NCBI RefSeq assembly: GCF_000372725.1
Contig: NW_005198467.1
Span: 511,619 to 568,112 of the forward strand
DNA length: 56,494 nucleotides
Direction: 5' to 3'
Source of the DNA: Emiliania huxleyi CCMP1516
Taxonomy: Eukaryota > Haptophyta > Isochrysidales > Noelaerhabdaceae
Under the pieces are notes generated by a model. That model was not told where the DNA came from, did no database searches, and saw nothing but the letters and a program-made list of their open reading frames with translations. Shown piece by piece: positions 1 through 9,025 of the stretch (its first letter is position 1; each line of letters begins with the position of its first letter). A program made the translations under genes and the position numbers.

Positions 1-180
1 CAACCTTCTCCACCGCCTCCCCCCGTTCTCCAGACCCTCGATATAAGGTAAGGTAAGGTACACTTCTTTCTCCGCTTGTTTCACAAGGTAAGGTAAGGTA
101 AACTTCTTTCTCCGCTGGTCACACGAAGCGACGGACGGCGGAGGGCGGACGGGCGCTAACCACGCGGGCAACTACATGCC

Positions 181-700
181 GGAGGTTCAACGACGACTAC
201 TCGCCGCCTGGGCCGCTCGGGGCGCGCGGCTGGTCCGTCGAGCGGAGGACCGGGCGCGCCCCTTGCCCGGCGCGGCGTTGGTCCCACTCTGACGTATAGA
301 GGGGAGGCACGGTGATAGCCCGATCCATCAACTACATTCATCTACTTCTGGTGCTTTAGCCCCGTGCAGCGGCGGTCCGGCAGGCTGCCCCCAAGGCCCC
401 CTGGCAGCGGTCCTGGGCCGCTGCGGGTTTTGGAGTTATGCTTAGGCACAGCTTCGGCGATGGCAGCCCCTCTCTGGGGTGTTGCATAGGCGGGGAGTCT
501 CCCCCGCTGGTCTCTGCCTCATTTTTTTCTTTTGAGAGCAAGAACGCCGGTTTGTCTTGTACGTGCGTGTGGGGCGTGTGTCAGTGCGGGGCGGCGGGGA
601 GCGGGGGCGTGCAGGGCGGGGAGGCTCGGAGATCGTCGGCTCGGCGAGGTCGGAGAAGACGAGGGGGGAACGAGGAGGGGGGAATGGGCGGTCGGCGATC
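181..700. repeat. Dispersed repeat R1 (inverted copy at 29190-29733)
   Basis: The reverse complement of this stretch reappears at 29190-29733, including the segment reading 'tgacgtatagaggggaggc' and the segment around 'ttatgcttaggcacagc'. The two copies are diverged but colinear. ORFs inside are low-complexity Arg/Gly/Pro frames and do not look like genes. The tail at 805-890, with 'gcggcattgtgcatgg' and 'taacggagtcgcttaggc', recurs inverted at about 33980-34070 and direct at about 53395-53430, so several repeat families abut here. Confidence 0.7.
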
Positions 701-1113
701 TCTTTGGCGGCGGCAGCGGCGGCGAGGCTAGCCCGTCAGATGGGCTCAAGCCGGCCGCCTCTAAGCCCCCCCCACCACTGCTCAGCCCACCCCCACCAAA
801 AGGGGCGTGCGGGGAGAGCGGCATTGTGCATGGTGCGGAGTGCATTGCCGTTCTTAACGGAGTCGCTTAGGCGGCTCCGGTGGTGAGCCGGTGTGTGTGC
901 CAGAACCTGGTTTGTGGAGCTCCCGCACCTTGCCTAGAGAGCACGGCATTCGGGGCCATGATCTCGGTTCCGCACTGGACTTTTTTTGTAGTGGAGAGAA
1001 TTAAGGAATCTTTCTGCTCTGGCAGGCAGCTGCATCACTCCCCTTTACTTCAATCAGCTGTGTACACTCAAGTGCTATTACTGTCTGAATAGCTGTCTAG
1101 ACGCTCCGATTTT

Positions 1114-1179
1114 GCTGTCTGGACGCTGTCTGGACACTGTCTGGACGCTGTCTGGACGCTGTCTGGACGCTGTCTGGAC
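1114..1179. repeat. Minisatellite, 11-bp unit ctgtctggacg
   Basis: About six tandem copies of ctgtctggacg. The same unit forms a second array at 2318-2382, and a related tctagacagctg unit occurs at 2063-2095. Confidence 0.8.
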
Positions 1180-1221
1180 ATGGAAGATCGCGTGAGGTGT
1201 GAATAGACCTGCAGACAGGAA

Positions 1222-1929
1222 TCATACTCTGATACTCAACAACACGTCAGCCAGCTGTGAGCGATCAAAACTTGAGTTGCATTCTCTTGGTTGGATGGAT
1301 GGATGTGGTATGACGTACGTCAGTGTATGTGGACAAAACATCTTGGTCAATGGAAACCGACGGAAGCCACCATCCGTGCCTTTAGTTTTGCCCTCCGCTC
1401 TATGCTGCAGCTGCGCGTCAGCTGCAGGTGCGAGCACCGCCGCCTCGCCGATCGCCCCCGCCTCTGCAGGCTCCTTTGCCGGCGCGCCGCAAGGCGGCAC
1501 CCGCCCGAGCCCATCCCGATCATCCGCCTCGGCCGCGATCACAGCCTGCTCGGCCGCCTGGTCCGGGCGAGGCGAGCGCCCGCCAGACTGCGGCGAGTCC
1601 GCACCGCGTGCACCAGCGACGTAAAGATCTGCTGCCACAGCTGCTGCTGTTGCTTCGGCGGCGAGAAGCGCCGTCTTTGCGGCGTCTGTCGCGGAGGAGG
1701 GAGGGCGGTCCGGCGGCGATGTGAAAGGACGGCGTGGCGGCGCCGCAAGCGCGTTCGGTCGCGCGCGCCCCGAGGCCGCCGTCGTGGGTGCAGCGTGCTT
1801 GCCTGACTGAACTGCTGGGCTCGCGCTTTGCCCGATGCGCAGCGGCGGGTCGACGTGGCTACTGCCGGCCCGCAGCTTCTTCATCGGCTGCGGCGCGGGG
1901 CTCGCGGCTGCAGCATGGAACCCGACCAA
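1222..1929 (-). CDS. Hypothetical Ala-rich ORF (doubtful)
   Basis: A 235-codon open frame, rich in Ala, Pro and Arg, with a run at about residues 60-110 that could be an Ala-rich helix. No domain is recognised. The C-terminal 50 residues are less biased. GC-rich DNA of this kind keeps long frames open by chance, and the ORF lies inside the inverted-repeat-bounded region, so it may not be a gene. Confidence 0.2.
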   Translation of the reverse strand: MVGFHAAAASPAPQPMKKLRAGSSHVDPPLRIGQSASPAVQSGKHAAPTTAASGRARPNALAAPPRRPFTSPPDRPPSSATDAAKTALLAAEATAAAVAADLYVAGARGADSPQSGGRSPRPDQAAEQAVIAAEADDRDGLGRVPPCGAPAKEPAEAGAIGEAAVLAPAADAQLQHRAEGKTKGTDGGFRRFPLTKMFCPHTLTYVIPHPSIQPRECNSSFDRSQLADVLLSIRV

Positions 1930-2317
1930 TGCGTGCCCACGCTTGCTCTGCCCTTATCCGCAGCATCGTTGCGACGTTGGCGTTGCCCAATTGCCGCCAC
2001 AGTTGCCGCTCTGCCCGAGTTCTTCGCGGGAACTTTGGGCGACCCTTCTGTGAAGAGGGCCTGTCTAGACAGCTGTCTAGACAGCTGTCTGGACAAAACT
2101 ACAAGTTCAAACTTCAAGTTCTCAAGTTCTCTTAGTTCTGCTGTCTAGACAGCCCCCACCCCCACCCCTTCAATGGCATGGCAAGTAAAGAAAGAAAGCG
2201 GCATGTGGATGGGTGGGTGGCTGGGTGGGGAGTGGCCTCGGCAGCGCCAGGGGTACTGTCAGGGGTCGTCCAGCCATGACTACGAGACTTTACTGTGAAG
2301 AGTGGAGCCATGTGCCA

Positions 2318-2382
2318 CTGTCTGGACGCTGTCTGGACGCTGTCTGGACGCTGTCTGGACGCTGTCTGGACGCTGTCTGGAC
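2318..2382. repeat. Minisatellite, 11-bp unit ctgtctggacg (second array)
   Basis: Six tandem copies in the same orientation as the 1114-1179 array, just inside the right arm of the inverted repeat. Confidence 0.8.
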
Positions 2383-2575
2383 AGGCTCAGGACTGTCTAG
2401 ACAGGTGCGGGAGCTCCACAAACCAGGTTCCAGTCCGCGCCAGTCCGCGCCCTTGTCGTGCCAGTGTGCTGTGAGAGAGGCTTGTATTTTAAGAATTCTT
2501 TCTTTCTTCTGCAGCGTTTTTACATAATATGGGTGCGACCCTGCCTCGCCGCACGTGACCCCCCCCCCCCCCTTC

Positions 2576-4060
2576 TCACTCCCGCGACCACACCTCGATC
2601 TTCTTCGGCAGCAGCTGGTTCGACAGGTCCTCTCCATGGCCTAGGCGGGCGCGCTCACCCTCGCCCCATGCGAGGATAGCGCCATCGGCGGTGAGGGCGA
2701 GGCTGTGGACATCCCCTGCCGACACAGCCACGACGCGCCGCGCCGCAAAGGCCTCGACCTTCTTCGGCAGCGACTGGTTCAGCTCGTCGCCGTGGCCCAG
2801 CTTGCCAGTGCCCCAGCTCCAGAGGGCTCCGTCGGCGGTGATGGCGAAGCCGTTGCGCTCTCCAGCCGACACAGCGACGACGCGCTGGCCAGCCAAGGCC
2901 TCCACCTTCTTCGGCAGCAGCTGGTACTGCTCGTCGCCGTGGCCCAGCTGGCCATGGCCTCCAAGGCCCCAGCTCCAGAGGGCTCCGTCGGCGGTGATGG
3001 CGAGGTTGTGGTACCCTCCTGCCGACAAAGCGATGACGCGCCGCCCAGCCAACGCCTCGATCTTCCTGGGCAGTAGCTGGGTCTGCTGATTGCCGTGGCC
3101 CAACTGGCCGGCCAAACCACAGCCCCAGCTCCAGACAGCGCCGTCGGCGGTGAGGGCGATGCTGTGGAACGCTCCCGCCGACACAGCCACGACGCGCTGG
3201 TCAGCAAAGGCCTCGATCTTCTTGGGCAGCAGCTGCCCCTCCAGGTTGCCGTGGCCCAACCGGCCATCGTCTCCATCGCCCCAGCTGCAGACGCCGCCGT
3301 CGGCGGTGAGGGCGAGGCTGTGCATGCCTCCAGCAGACACAGCGACGACGCGCCGCCCAGCAAAGGCCTCGATCTTCTTGGGCTGCCACTGATGCTCCTC
3401 GTCGCCGTGTCCCAGCTCGCCCTGCCCGCCGCAGCCCCAGGACCAAAGGGTGCCGTCCGCGGAGAGAGCGAGGCTGAAAAGTCCTGACGCCGCCACACCA
3501 ACCGCGCGCGCGCCTCCCAGCGTCGACGGGAGACGGGTCGGCGTCTTCAGCTGCAGCACGCCCTCGCCGTGGCCGAGAAGGCCTGGAAACTCCACCTCCT
3601 CCTCCTCCTCCTCGTCGTCGTCGTCCTCGTCCTCCTCGCCCTCCGCTGCCGCCAGCCTACGCCCTCCATTGCCGCAAGACGAGAGCCGCCCCTCGCCGTC
3701 GATGAAGAGGCTGTGCAGATAGCCTGCCGCCGCCCTCGCCGGCGGGTTGGACTCGCACAGCAGCGCAGCGAAGCACAGCCACCGCACGGCGCAGGTCTCG
3801 TCCTCTGGCTGCGCCGGCAGCACGTAGCCGCGCTCGTGCGCCCACAAGCGGATGGCCTCCACCGCAAGCGAGGCGTGGAAGAGGAGCGAGACGGCCGCGA
3901 CGCGAGCGATATCGAGGGGGCCGTCGAGGCGAGAGACGACGCGCACGAGGAGCTCCGTGGGGAGGTCGAGGAGGCGGGCGGGCGGCGGCGTGTCTGGAGA
4001 GGGGGCGGCGGAGGAGGCGGAGGCGAGGCGGCGCGAGCGGCGGCGCGGCGGGGTGGAAAT
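2576..4060 (-). CDS. RCC1-repeat protein, copy 1, start codon lost
   Basis: An uninterrupted frame encodes an F-box-like N-terminus (LLDLPTELL) followed by about seven RCC1 blade repeats of the form SWGxGxxGxLGHG with AVSAGxxHSLALTADG linkers. These should fold as a beta-propeller, typical of adaptor or exchange-factor scaffolds. An acidic Asp/Glu run lies between the leader and the first blade. It is a close paralogue of the gene at 6083-7501. Aligning the two shows the paralogue's ATG is ATT here (positions 4060-4058), with homology on both sides of it. No in-frame ATG lies upstream, and the first in-frame Met is deep in the propeller. The frame is otherwise intact. It is therefore either a very young pseudogene, a gene with a non-AUG or upstream-exon start, or a sequencing error. 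No introns, unlike most genes in this window. Confidence 0.8.
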   Translation of the reverse strand: MSTPPRRRSRRLASASSAAPSPDTPPPARLLDLPTELLVRVVSRLDGPLDIARVAAVSLLFHASLAVEAIRLWAHERGYVLPAQPEDETCAVRWLCFAALLCESNPPARAAAGYLHSLFIDGEGRLSSCGNGGRRLAAAEGEEDEDDDDEEEEEEVEFPGLLGHGEGVLQLKTPTRLPSTLGGARAVGVAASGLFSLALSADGTLWSWGCGGQGELGHGDEEHQWQPKKIEAFAGRRVVAVSAGGMHSLALTADGGVCSWGDGDDGRLGHGNLEGQLLPKKIEAFADQRVVAVSAGAFHSIALTADGAVWSWGCGLAGQLGHGNQQTQLLPRKIEALAGRRVIALSAGGYHNLAITADGALWSWGLGGHGQLGHGDEQYQLLPKKVEALAGQRVVAVSAGERNGFAITADGALWSWGTGKLGHGDELNQSLPKKVEAFAARRVVAVSAGDVHSLALTADGAILAWGEGERARLGHGEDLSNQLLPKKIEVWSRE

Positions 4061-5786
4061 CGCGAGAAAAAGAAAACCGCGCTCACCGAAAGAAAAACCG
4101 CATTTTGACGACGCCCGTCGTACGTCCGCGTGGCTCCTTCGGCTCCCCTCGCTGCTTCCCGGAGCCGCACCAGACTCTGCGACCGCGCCAGCACTTTGGC
4201 TGCGCCGGTTCTTCGCCCCGCTGAGCAGCTTTATGGCGTGCAGGGGTTACACCTCGCTCTTCCCCTCCAAGCTTTGCACCAACTGCGAAAAGAATTTTAG
4301 CGAATTTAAAAGAAATTTTCCGGTTAGATTTTTACCACAGGCCAGTGCAGCTCGCCGTCTGTGACGCGTGCTGGGCGGCGGGCGGGCGCCGGCCCGACAC
4401 GCGCAGCGGCGGCGAGACGGCCTCGGGCCTCTTCCACTGAGAGGACGGGCCGAGGAGTGCGAGTAGGCGCCGGCGGTCCCCGGTGTATAGTTTTTTAGGT
4501 ATGTTGTTGGCAAATCAGGACACAGAGCTCACACAAAGAGTGGATGGTATGCGTCTGCCTGGTTATATCTGAATGCACGGTTATATCATCAAAAATATGA
4601 TCGAAAAGTTGAGTCCGATGAATGTGCCGCACCCTAGCCTCGTTTCAAGTCGGATGTGGCTGTGTCGCCGAGCGCGAGGTTGGCCTCATAAGTCATAAGC
4701 CAGGCGCTCGGGGTTGCAGCCGATTTATTGCGCACGTGGCTCGAGCACGTGGCGCGGTGAGGCCCGGAATGCTACTAGATGCCCGGCGCAAGAAGCGCAG
4801 GGCGCTCTCGGAGGTACGCTTCGGTCGTCACGCGCAGGGTCGTCTTGGCCCCTGCGCAAAGCTTTTCCACTCTCGCAAACCATTCGGAGGACTCGCGCGA
4901 GAAGCGTGCGAGGTCCTTGGCGTTGACCCGCCACGTGGCGTTGTGGCATTCAGTCGTGCCGTCCGTGGCCCAACAGCCGGAGCAGGCGCACATCGCTTCC
5001 AGGGAGGGGGGCGCCCTTCTACTCACGCCCCACCCCCCCCCTTAGAATGTGGTAAACCTTCTGGGGGGGTTGGGACCCCCCCCCCCTAGCATGTGGTGAA
5101 GCCTCTGGGAGGGGTCGGACCCCCCCCCCTAGCATGTGGTGGGCACCCCCCAGCAGTTTGTGGGCTAGGAATAGCCGCCAGAGAGCCGATTTTGCCCCCA
5201 AAGTTGTGAAATCGTGGCTGAAACTCCAATATCTTGGATAATCTGACCAGTCTCAAGGCTCATGTAGCTCCAAAGGACGATTTTCCTCTCGAAAATACTG
5301 CGAAATGAGGCGTAAAATCAAGGGCCCGGAGGGTCTGACCACGAGTCTCTGGGGGGTCCTCGGCCATGACCCCCCCCCCCAGAGGCAACATACGGCCGAG
5401 CGAAACTGAAAAAAAGAATTTTGCGAGACAGGGACTGTACTGGAAACAAGAAGACAGTGAGCCACCACAGGCGTCGTTGGCGCACATACTGAGCGGCAGC
5501 TGCGCTGGAAATAAGGAAGAGGCGCGTCACTTCATGCGGAAGCTCGACAAACACACAGCGAGGGCGACAGCAAGAGTTGGACTCGTCTGCGGTGTCCACG
5601 CGCTATCTACGCCTCAGCCCGTGGGAGTGCCTCGCGAGGAAAGGAAGGCTCTTCCGCTTGATCATCAAAAAAGAAAATTTTACAAAGAAAAAGAAATCAA
5701 CTCGGCCCGCCCCCCCCCCCCCCGTTGTGTCAGTGCGTTTGTGTTTCGACCCTCCTCGCGCAATCCGCCCGCGCACTGCGTTGCCG
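4061..5786. other. Intergenic, no supported gene
   Basis: I see no convincing gene. A minus-strand frame at 4775-5026 contains a less biased stretch (ECHNATWRVNAKDLARFS) that could be an isolated exon, but nothing flanks it. AT-richer DNA at 4270-4330 carries an aaaagaatttta motif that also occurs next to several repeats elsewhere in the window. Confidence 0.5.
5036..5152. repeat. Imperfect tandem repeat with C- and G-runs
   Basis: Three imperfect copies of a unit of about 45 bp containing tagcatgtggtgaagcctct, each separated by runs of 8-11 C. A related C-run with 'ccagaggcaac' follows at about 5370. Confidence 0.7.
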
Positions 5787-6051
5787 ATGATTTTCCCCGA
5801 TGAGTGGGGCGCCGGCGGCGGGGACGGCGGCCCGACCGAGTCGAAGCTCGTCCCGCTCTCGATGCAGAGCAACGAGGCGCTCCTCATCAAGACGCTGCTC
5901 GCGCGGAGCTGCCCGAGCGCAAGGCTGAGCTGCGTGCAGCGCGTGCAGAACAAGAAGCTGTGGCGCGAGTACACCCACCACCGCGACGAATCGCTCGTCC
6001 ACACCTGCGCCGGCGGCGACGTCAACGAGATGAACAGGCACGCGCGGCAAC
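5787..6051 (+). pseudogene. Truncated PARP-like catalytic domain fragment
   Basis: The frame starting at ATG 5787 contains a Ser-Cys-Val block followed by QRVQNKKLWREYTHHRD. This is the pattern at the start of the ADP-ribosyltransferase (PARP) catalytic domain, where a V/I-E/Q-R-I/V-Q-N-x-x-LW-x-x-Y motif precedes NExxLFHGT. Here the match reaches VNEMN and then stops, exactly where LFHGT should begin. From there the frame runs antisense into the RCC1 gene. The NAD-binding His and the catalytic Glu region are absent. A CAG|GC junction sits at the break, so a GC-donor intron is formally possible, but the next 1.4 kb is a gene on the other strand. Most likely a truncated fragment. The family assignment rests on one motif. 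Confidence 0.45.
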
Positions 6052-6082
6052 ACAGAGCCTTGCACCCTTTCGCCCCTTCTCA

Positions 6083-7501
6083 TCACTGCCCCGGCGCCCA
6101 CTCCTCGACCTTCTTGGGCAGCAGCTGGTCCGACAGGTCCTCCCCGTGGCCCAGGCAGCCGTCCTCGCCCTTGCCCCAGGTAAACACGGCGCCGTCGGCG
6201 GTGACGGCGAGGCTGTGGTAGACTCCAGCCGAGACAGCGACGACGCACTGACCAGCGAAGGCCTCGACCTTCTTTGGCAGCAGCTGCCGCTGGTCGTCGC
6301 CGTGGCCCAACCTGCCCTCCTCTCCACGGCCCCAGCTCCAGGCGGCGCCGTCAGCGGTGAGGGCGAGGCTGTGGAAGTCTCCTGCCGACACAGCGGCGAC
6401 GCACCGCCCAGTGAAAGCCTCGATCTTCTTCGGCAGCAGCTGGCGCTGCTCGTCGCCGTGGCCCAGCTTGCCAAAGCGTCCACTGCCCCAGCTCCAGACG
6501 CTGCCGTCGGCTGTGACGAGGCTGTGCAGATCTCCCGCCGATACAGCGACGACGCGCTGGTCAGCAAAGGCCTCGACCTTTTTGGGCAGCAGCTGGTTCT
6601 GCTGGTCGCCGTGGCCCAGCTGGCCTAAGCCTCCATCGCCCCAACTCCAGACGGCGCCGTCGGCGGTGATGGCGAGGCTGTGCGCCCCTCCAGCCGACAC
6701 AGCGACGACGCGCTGGCCAGCAAAGGCCTCGACCTTCTTCGGCAGCAGTTGCTCCTGCTGGTCGCCGTGGCCCAACCGGCCATCACCTCCAAGGCCCCAG
6801 CTCCAGACGGAGCCGTCGGCGGTGACGGCGAGGCTGTGGGAATCTCCAGCAGACACAGCGACAACGCGCCGGCCCGCCAAGGCCTCGACCTTCTTCGGCT
6901 GCCACTGGTCCTGCTGGTCACCGTGGCCCAAGTTGCCAAAGTCTCCACCGCCCCAGCTCCAGACAGCGCCGTCGGCGGTCAGGGCGAGGCTGTGGCAATA
7001 CCCAACCGACACGCTCACGGCACGCTCCTCGCCCAGCGAAGAGGAGAGGCGGGTCGGCGTGTTGAGCCGCGTCACGCCCTCGCCGTGACCGAGGAGGGCG
7101 TGATCCGGCGCATAGCCGCACGACGAGAGCCGCCCCTCGCCGTCAATGAAGAGGCTGTGGTAGTGGCCTGCGGCCGCCCTCGCCGGCGGGTTGGCCTCGC
7201 GAAGCAGCGCAGAATAACACAGCCACCGCACGGCGCAGCTCTCGCCCTCGGGCTGCGCCAGCAGCTCGAAGCCGCGCTCTTGCGCCCACAAGCGGATGCC
7301 CTGCTCCGCGAGCGAGTGAAAGAGCAGCGAGACGGCCGTGACGCGAGCGATGTCGACGGGGCTGTCGCAGCGAGAGAGGGCGCGCTCGAGGAGCTCCCTG
7401 GGGAGGTCGAGGAGGCGGGCGGGCGGCGGCGTGTTCGGCGAGGGCGCGGCGGTGGTGGCGGGGGTGAGGCGGCGCGAGCGGCGGCGCGGCGGGGTGGACA
7501 T
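6083..7501 (-). CDS. RCC1-repeat protein with F-box-like N-terminus
   Basis: A 472-aa intronless gene. Residues 1-33 are basic and Pro-rich. At about 34-60 is an F-box-like segment (LLDLPRELLERALSRC followed by VDIARVTAVSLLFH). Residues 150-470 hold about seven RCC1 repeats (WSWGxGxxGxLGHGD and VVAVSAGxxHSLAxTADG). F-box plus RCC1-type propellers usually act as substrate adaptors of SCF ubiquitin ligases, while RCC1 itself is a Ran exchange factor. The F-box here is weak, so the ligase role is inference. One blade lacks two residues (HSLVTADG instead of HSLALTADG). The start at 7501 is the first ATG. The 3' end abuts the truncated PARP-like fragment on the other strand. The 5' flank carries one of three copies of the GCGAAGAAAAGAATTT motif. 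Confidence 0.85.
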   Translation of the reverse strand: MSTPPRRRSRRLTPATTAAPSPNTPPPARLLDLPRELLERALSRCDSPVDIARVTAVSLLFHSLAEQGIRLWAQERGFELLAQPEGESCAVRWLCYSALLREANPPARAAAGHYHSLFIDGEGRLSSCGYAPDHALLGHGEGVTRLNTPTRLSSSLGEERAVSVSVGYCHSLALTADGAVWSWGGGDFGNLGHGDQQDQWQPKKVEALAGRRVVAVSAGDSHSLAVTADGSVWSWGLGGDGRLGHGDQQEQLLPKKVEAFAGQRVVAVSAGGAHSLAITADGAVWSWGDGGLGQLGHGDQQNQLLPKKVEAFADQRVVAVSAGDLHSLVTADGSVWSWGSGRFGKLGHGDEQRQLLPKKIEAFTGRCVAAVSAGDFHSLALTADGAAWSWGRGEEGRLGHGDDQRQLLPKKVEAFAGQCVVAVSAGVYHSLAVTADGAVFTWGKGEDGCLGHGEDLSDQLLPKKVEEWAPGQ

Positions 7502-7562
7502 CGCGAAGAAAAGAATTTAAACAGAACAACTCTCTCTCACAGCAGACAGGCTCGACACAGGT

Positions 7563-7730
7563 GCGAAGAAAAGAATTTTAGTATAGAAGCCCCTCTCACA
7601 GCAGACTGGCTCGGACTGGCACTACAAATGGCACAGCAGGCGACGGCCCCTTACGGGTCGTCAAAGAGGCCGGCGTACTCCTCCGGCCGCTCCTCCCCCT
7701 CCCAATCCTCCCTCGCGAAGAAAAGAATTT
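7563..7730. mobile_element. SINE-like short element, copy 1, with 16-bp target duplication
   Basis: A 125-bp core (7588-7712) appears identical to 16636-16760. The insert is flanked by direct repeats GCGAAGAAAAGAATTT at 7563-7578 and 7715-7730. A third copy of this motif at 7503-7518 precedes it. The other genomic copy has a different flanking duplication, as expected for target-site duplications. The 15-16 bp length fits target-primed retrotransposition, so a SINE-like identity is inferred. There is no coding capacity beyond chance frames. Confidence 0.65.
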
Positions 7731-7734
7731 CCTG

Positions 7735-7930
7735 CACCCCGGGACGCGGGGCTAACCCTCGGAGACCCGTGTTTACTTTAAGGCCCTTTCCCTGCGAACG
7801 CGCACCCCCATGGCTAGGGCTTTCTTGCCCGCAACCCGATGCCAATCATCCGGCCCGCTGGGTGCGCTTCTGAGCTCCCCGGCCCTGGATGTGCGGTTAC
7901 TGACTGCACTCCAAGTGCTCCAAGTGCAAC
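7735..7930. repeat. Dispersed repeat R2 (inverted copy at 34408-34612)
   Basis: The segment from 'taaccctcggagacccgtgt' to 'cactccaagtgctccaagtg' recurs in reverse complement at 34408-34612. A shorter related piece ('gcgcacccagcgggccggat') occurs at 48484-48560. Noncoding. Confidence 0.7.
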
Positions 7931-8002
7931 CCGCCCGAGCACGGGACTGGCGCGCACTGGCACTAACAGGAAAGAATTTTACACCCAACTCTCTACTCAG
8001 AG

Positions 8003-8106
8003 CGGTGGTTGAGGCCGATTGCCTCAACTGTCACAACCACGTGGTTGACAGAGGCCTCAACCCTCAACCAAGTGGTTGACAGACCCCTTCAACCCCTCAA
8101 CCACGC
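8003..8106. repeat. GGTTGAGG-type palindromic repeat cluster
   Basis: Alternating ggttgagg and cctcaacc words allow extensive hairpin pairing. A second cluster of the same words lies at 9471-9563. Both are preceded by similar 'ctcagagnggtggttga' sequence. Confidence 0.65.
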
Positions 8107-8501
8107 GGAATGGCTGTTCACACCCCCCGCGCAAAGGTCTGAACACACATTCTCTGTGAACCATTCATGTCGTCTTCTTTAACGCCTGGATGCTGCATCA
8201 CACCTCCCATTCACGCACGTAGCTGAAGCAAGTATCGTAAAAACGGCGCGTCGAAGGCCCCCGCACGGGGGGATCCCGGCCGACGTCATGGTCGTCCGCG
8301 GACGCGGCCCTCCGTCTCCGGAGACATTACCGAACTCAAAACTGCTTACCAAAGCCAGATACGAGCTCAGCTCAGTGAGATCTAGCAGCACATACCCTCA
8401 GTATCCAGAATAGTACCTCGGGTAATTCTTCGGCGGGTAGTGTTCAGACATCGTAATTCGTATGCGCATACGCGATATACCGAAGGGTGAGAAGACATGG
8501 C

Positions 8502-8660
8502 TCAGCGAAGGGTGAGAAGAAAAGAAAAAACTTCGCTAGCTGCCGCCTTGATGTAGTCCTCTTCTTCTACGGCCACCTTGATGCGCTTCTGAAGCTCAGC
8601 AACGCGCGCGTCTGCGGCCATATGGAACGTGGCCTCGGTTTTCCGCGCACGCCACTCCTT
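8502..8660 (-). CDS. Possible isolated exon with UVR-like helix motif
   Basis: The frame reading MAADARVAELQKRIKVAVE then EEDYIKAAA (ATG near 8621) matches the UVR motif pattern seen in UvrB/UvrC, Clp regulators and several plastid proteins: L-x-x-x-I/M-x-x-A-V-x-x-E-D-Y-x-x-A-A. A candidate GC donor follows the AAG of IKAAA. No partner exons were located, so this is either an exon of an unresolved gene or a fragment. Confidence 0.3.
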   Translation of the reverse strand, partial: KEWRARKTEATFHMAADARVAELQKRIKVAVEEEDYIKAAASEVFSFLLTLR

Positions 8661-8687
8661 GTTCCGCCGGCTTTGCGACGTGTGTTT

Positions 8688-9025
8688 GTGTGCAATCGCG
8701 CTTGTTACGCCTGATCGCATCATCGATTCATTATCTTACGTCCGTCCCGCCGCCCGCCGCGCGGCCAGACTCCACATCACCTCAATGTAAACAAACACGC
8801 CGCCGCGGCCCAGGCCGCCGCGGTCAGCGCCGCGCCCTGACCAACGAACGCGCACAGCGGATCCGGCATCTGGCCCACCGCCTCCCTCGCCCCGCGGTGG
8901 CCAGACCCTCTTCCACCCCTTGTGCAATCGCGCTTGTTACGCCTGATCATCGAATCATCGATTCATTATCTTACGTCCGTCCCGCCGCCCGCCGCGCGGC
9001 CAGACTCCTCATCACCTCAATGTCA
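8688..9025. repeat. Direct duplication of a ~100-bp unit, spacing 234 bp
   Basis: The unit from 'tgtgcaatcgcgcttgttac' through 'catcacctcaatgt' is present at about 8690-8790 and again at 8922-9023, with small indels ('cgcatcatcg' versus 'catcgaatcatcg'). The 130 bp between them is GC-rich. No gene recognised. Confidence 0.75.

Larger units (their letters stand above)
901..2431. repeat. Region bounded by a 27-bp inverted repeat
   Basis: A 27-28 bp sequence at about 901-929 returns as its reverse complement at about 2403-2431; the core is 'gtgcgggagctccacaaacc'. Between the arms lie two direct arrays of an 11-bp unit (ctgtctggacg) and an Ala-rich ORF. The arrangement resembles a composite or degenerate mobile element, but I found no transposase. 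Confidence 0.5.

Noticed and set aside
1..120. aaggtaaggtaaggta as telomeric repeat
   Set aside because: Only a few units, repeated internally at 18605; not terminal and not a known telomere unit.
2691..3487. Plus-strand ORFs opposite the RCC1 gene
   Set aside because: Antisense shadows with the period of the RCC1 repeats; the same occurs at 6357-7088.
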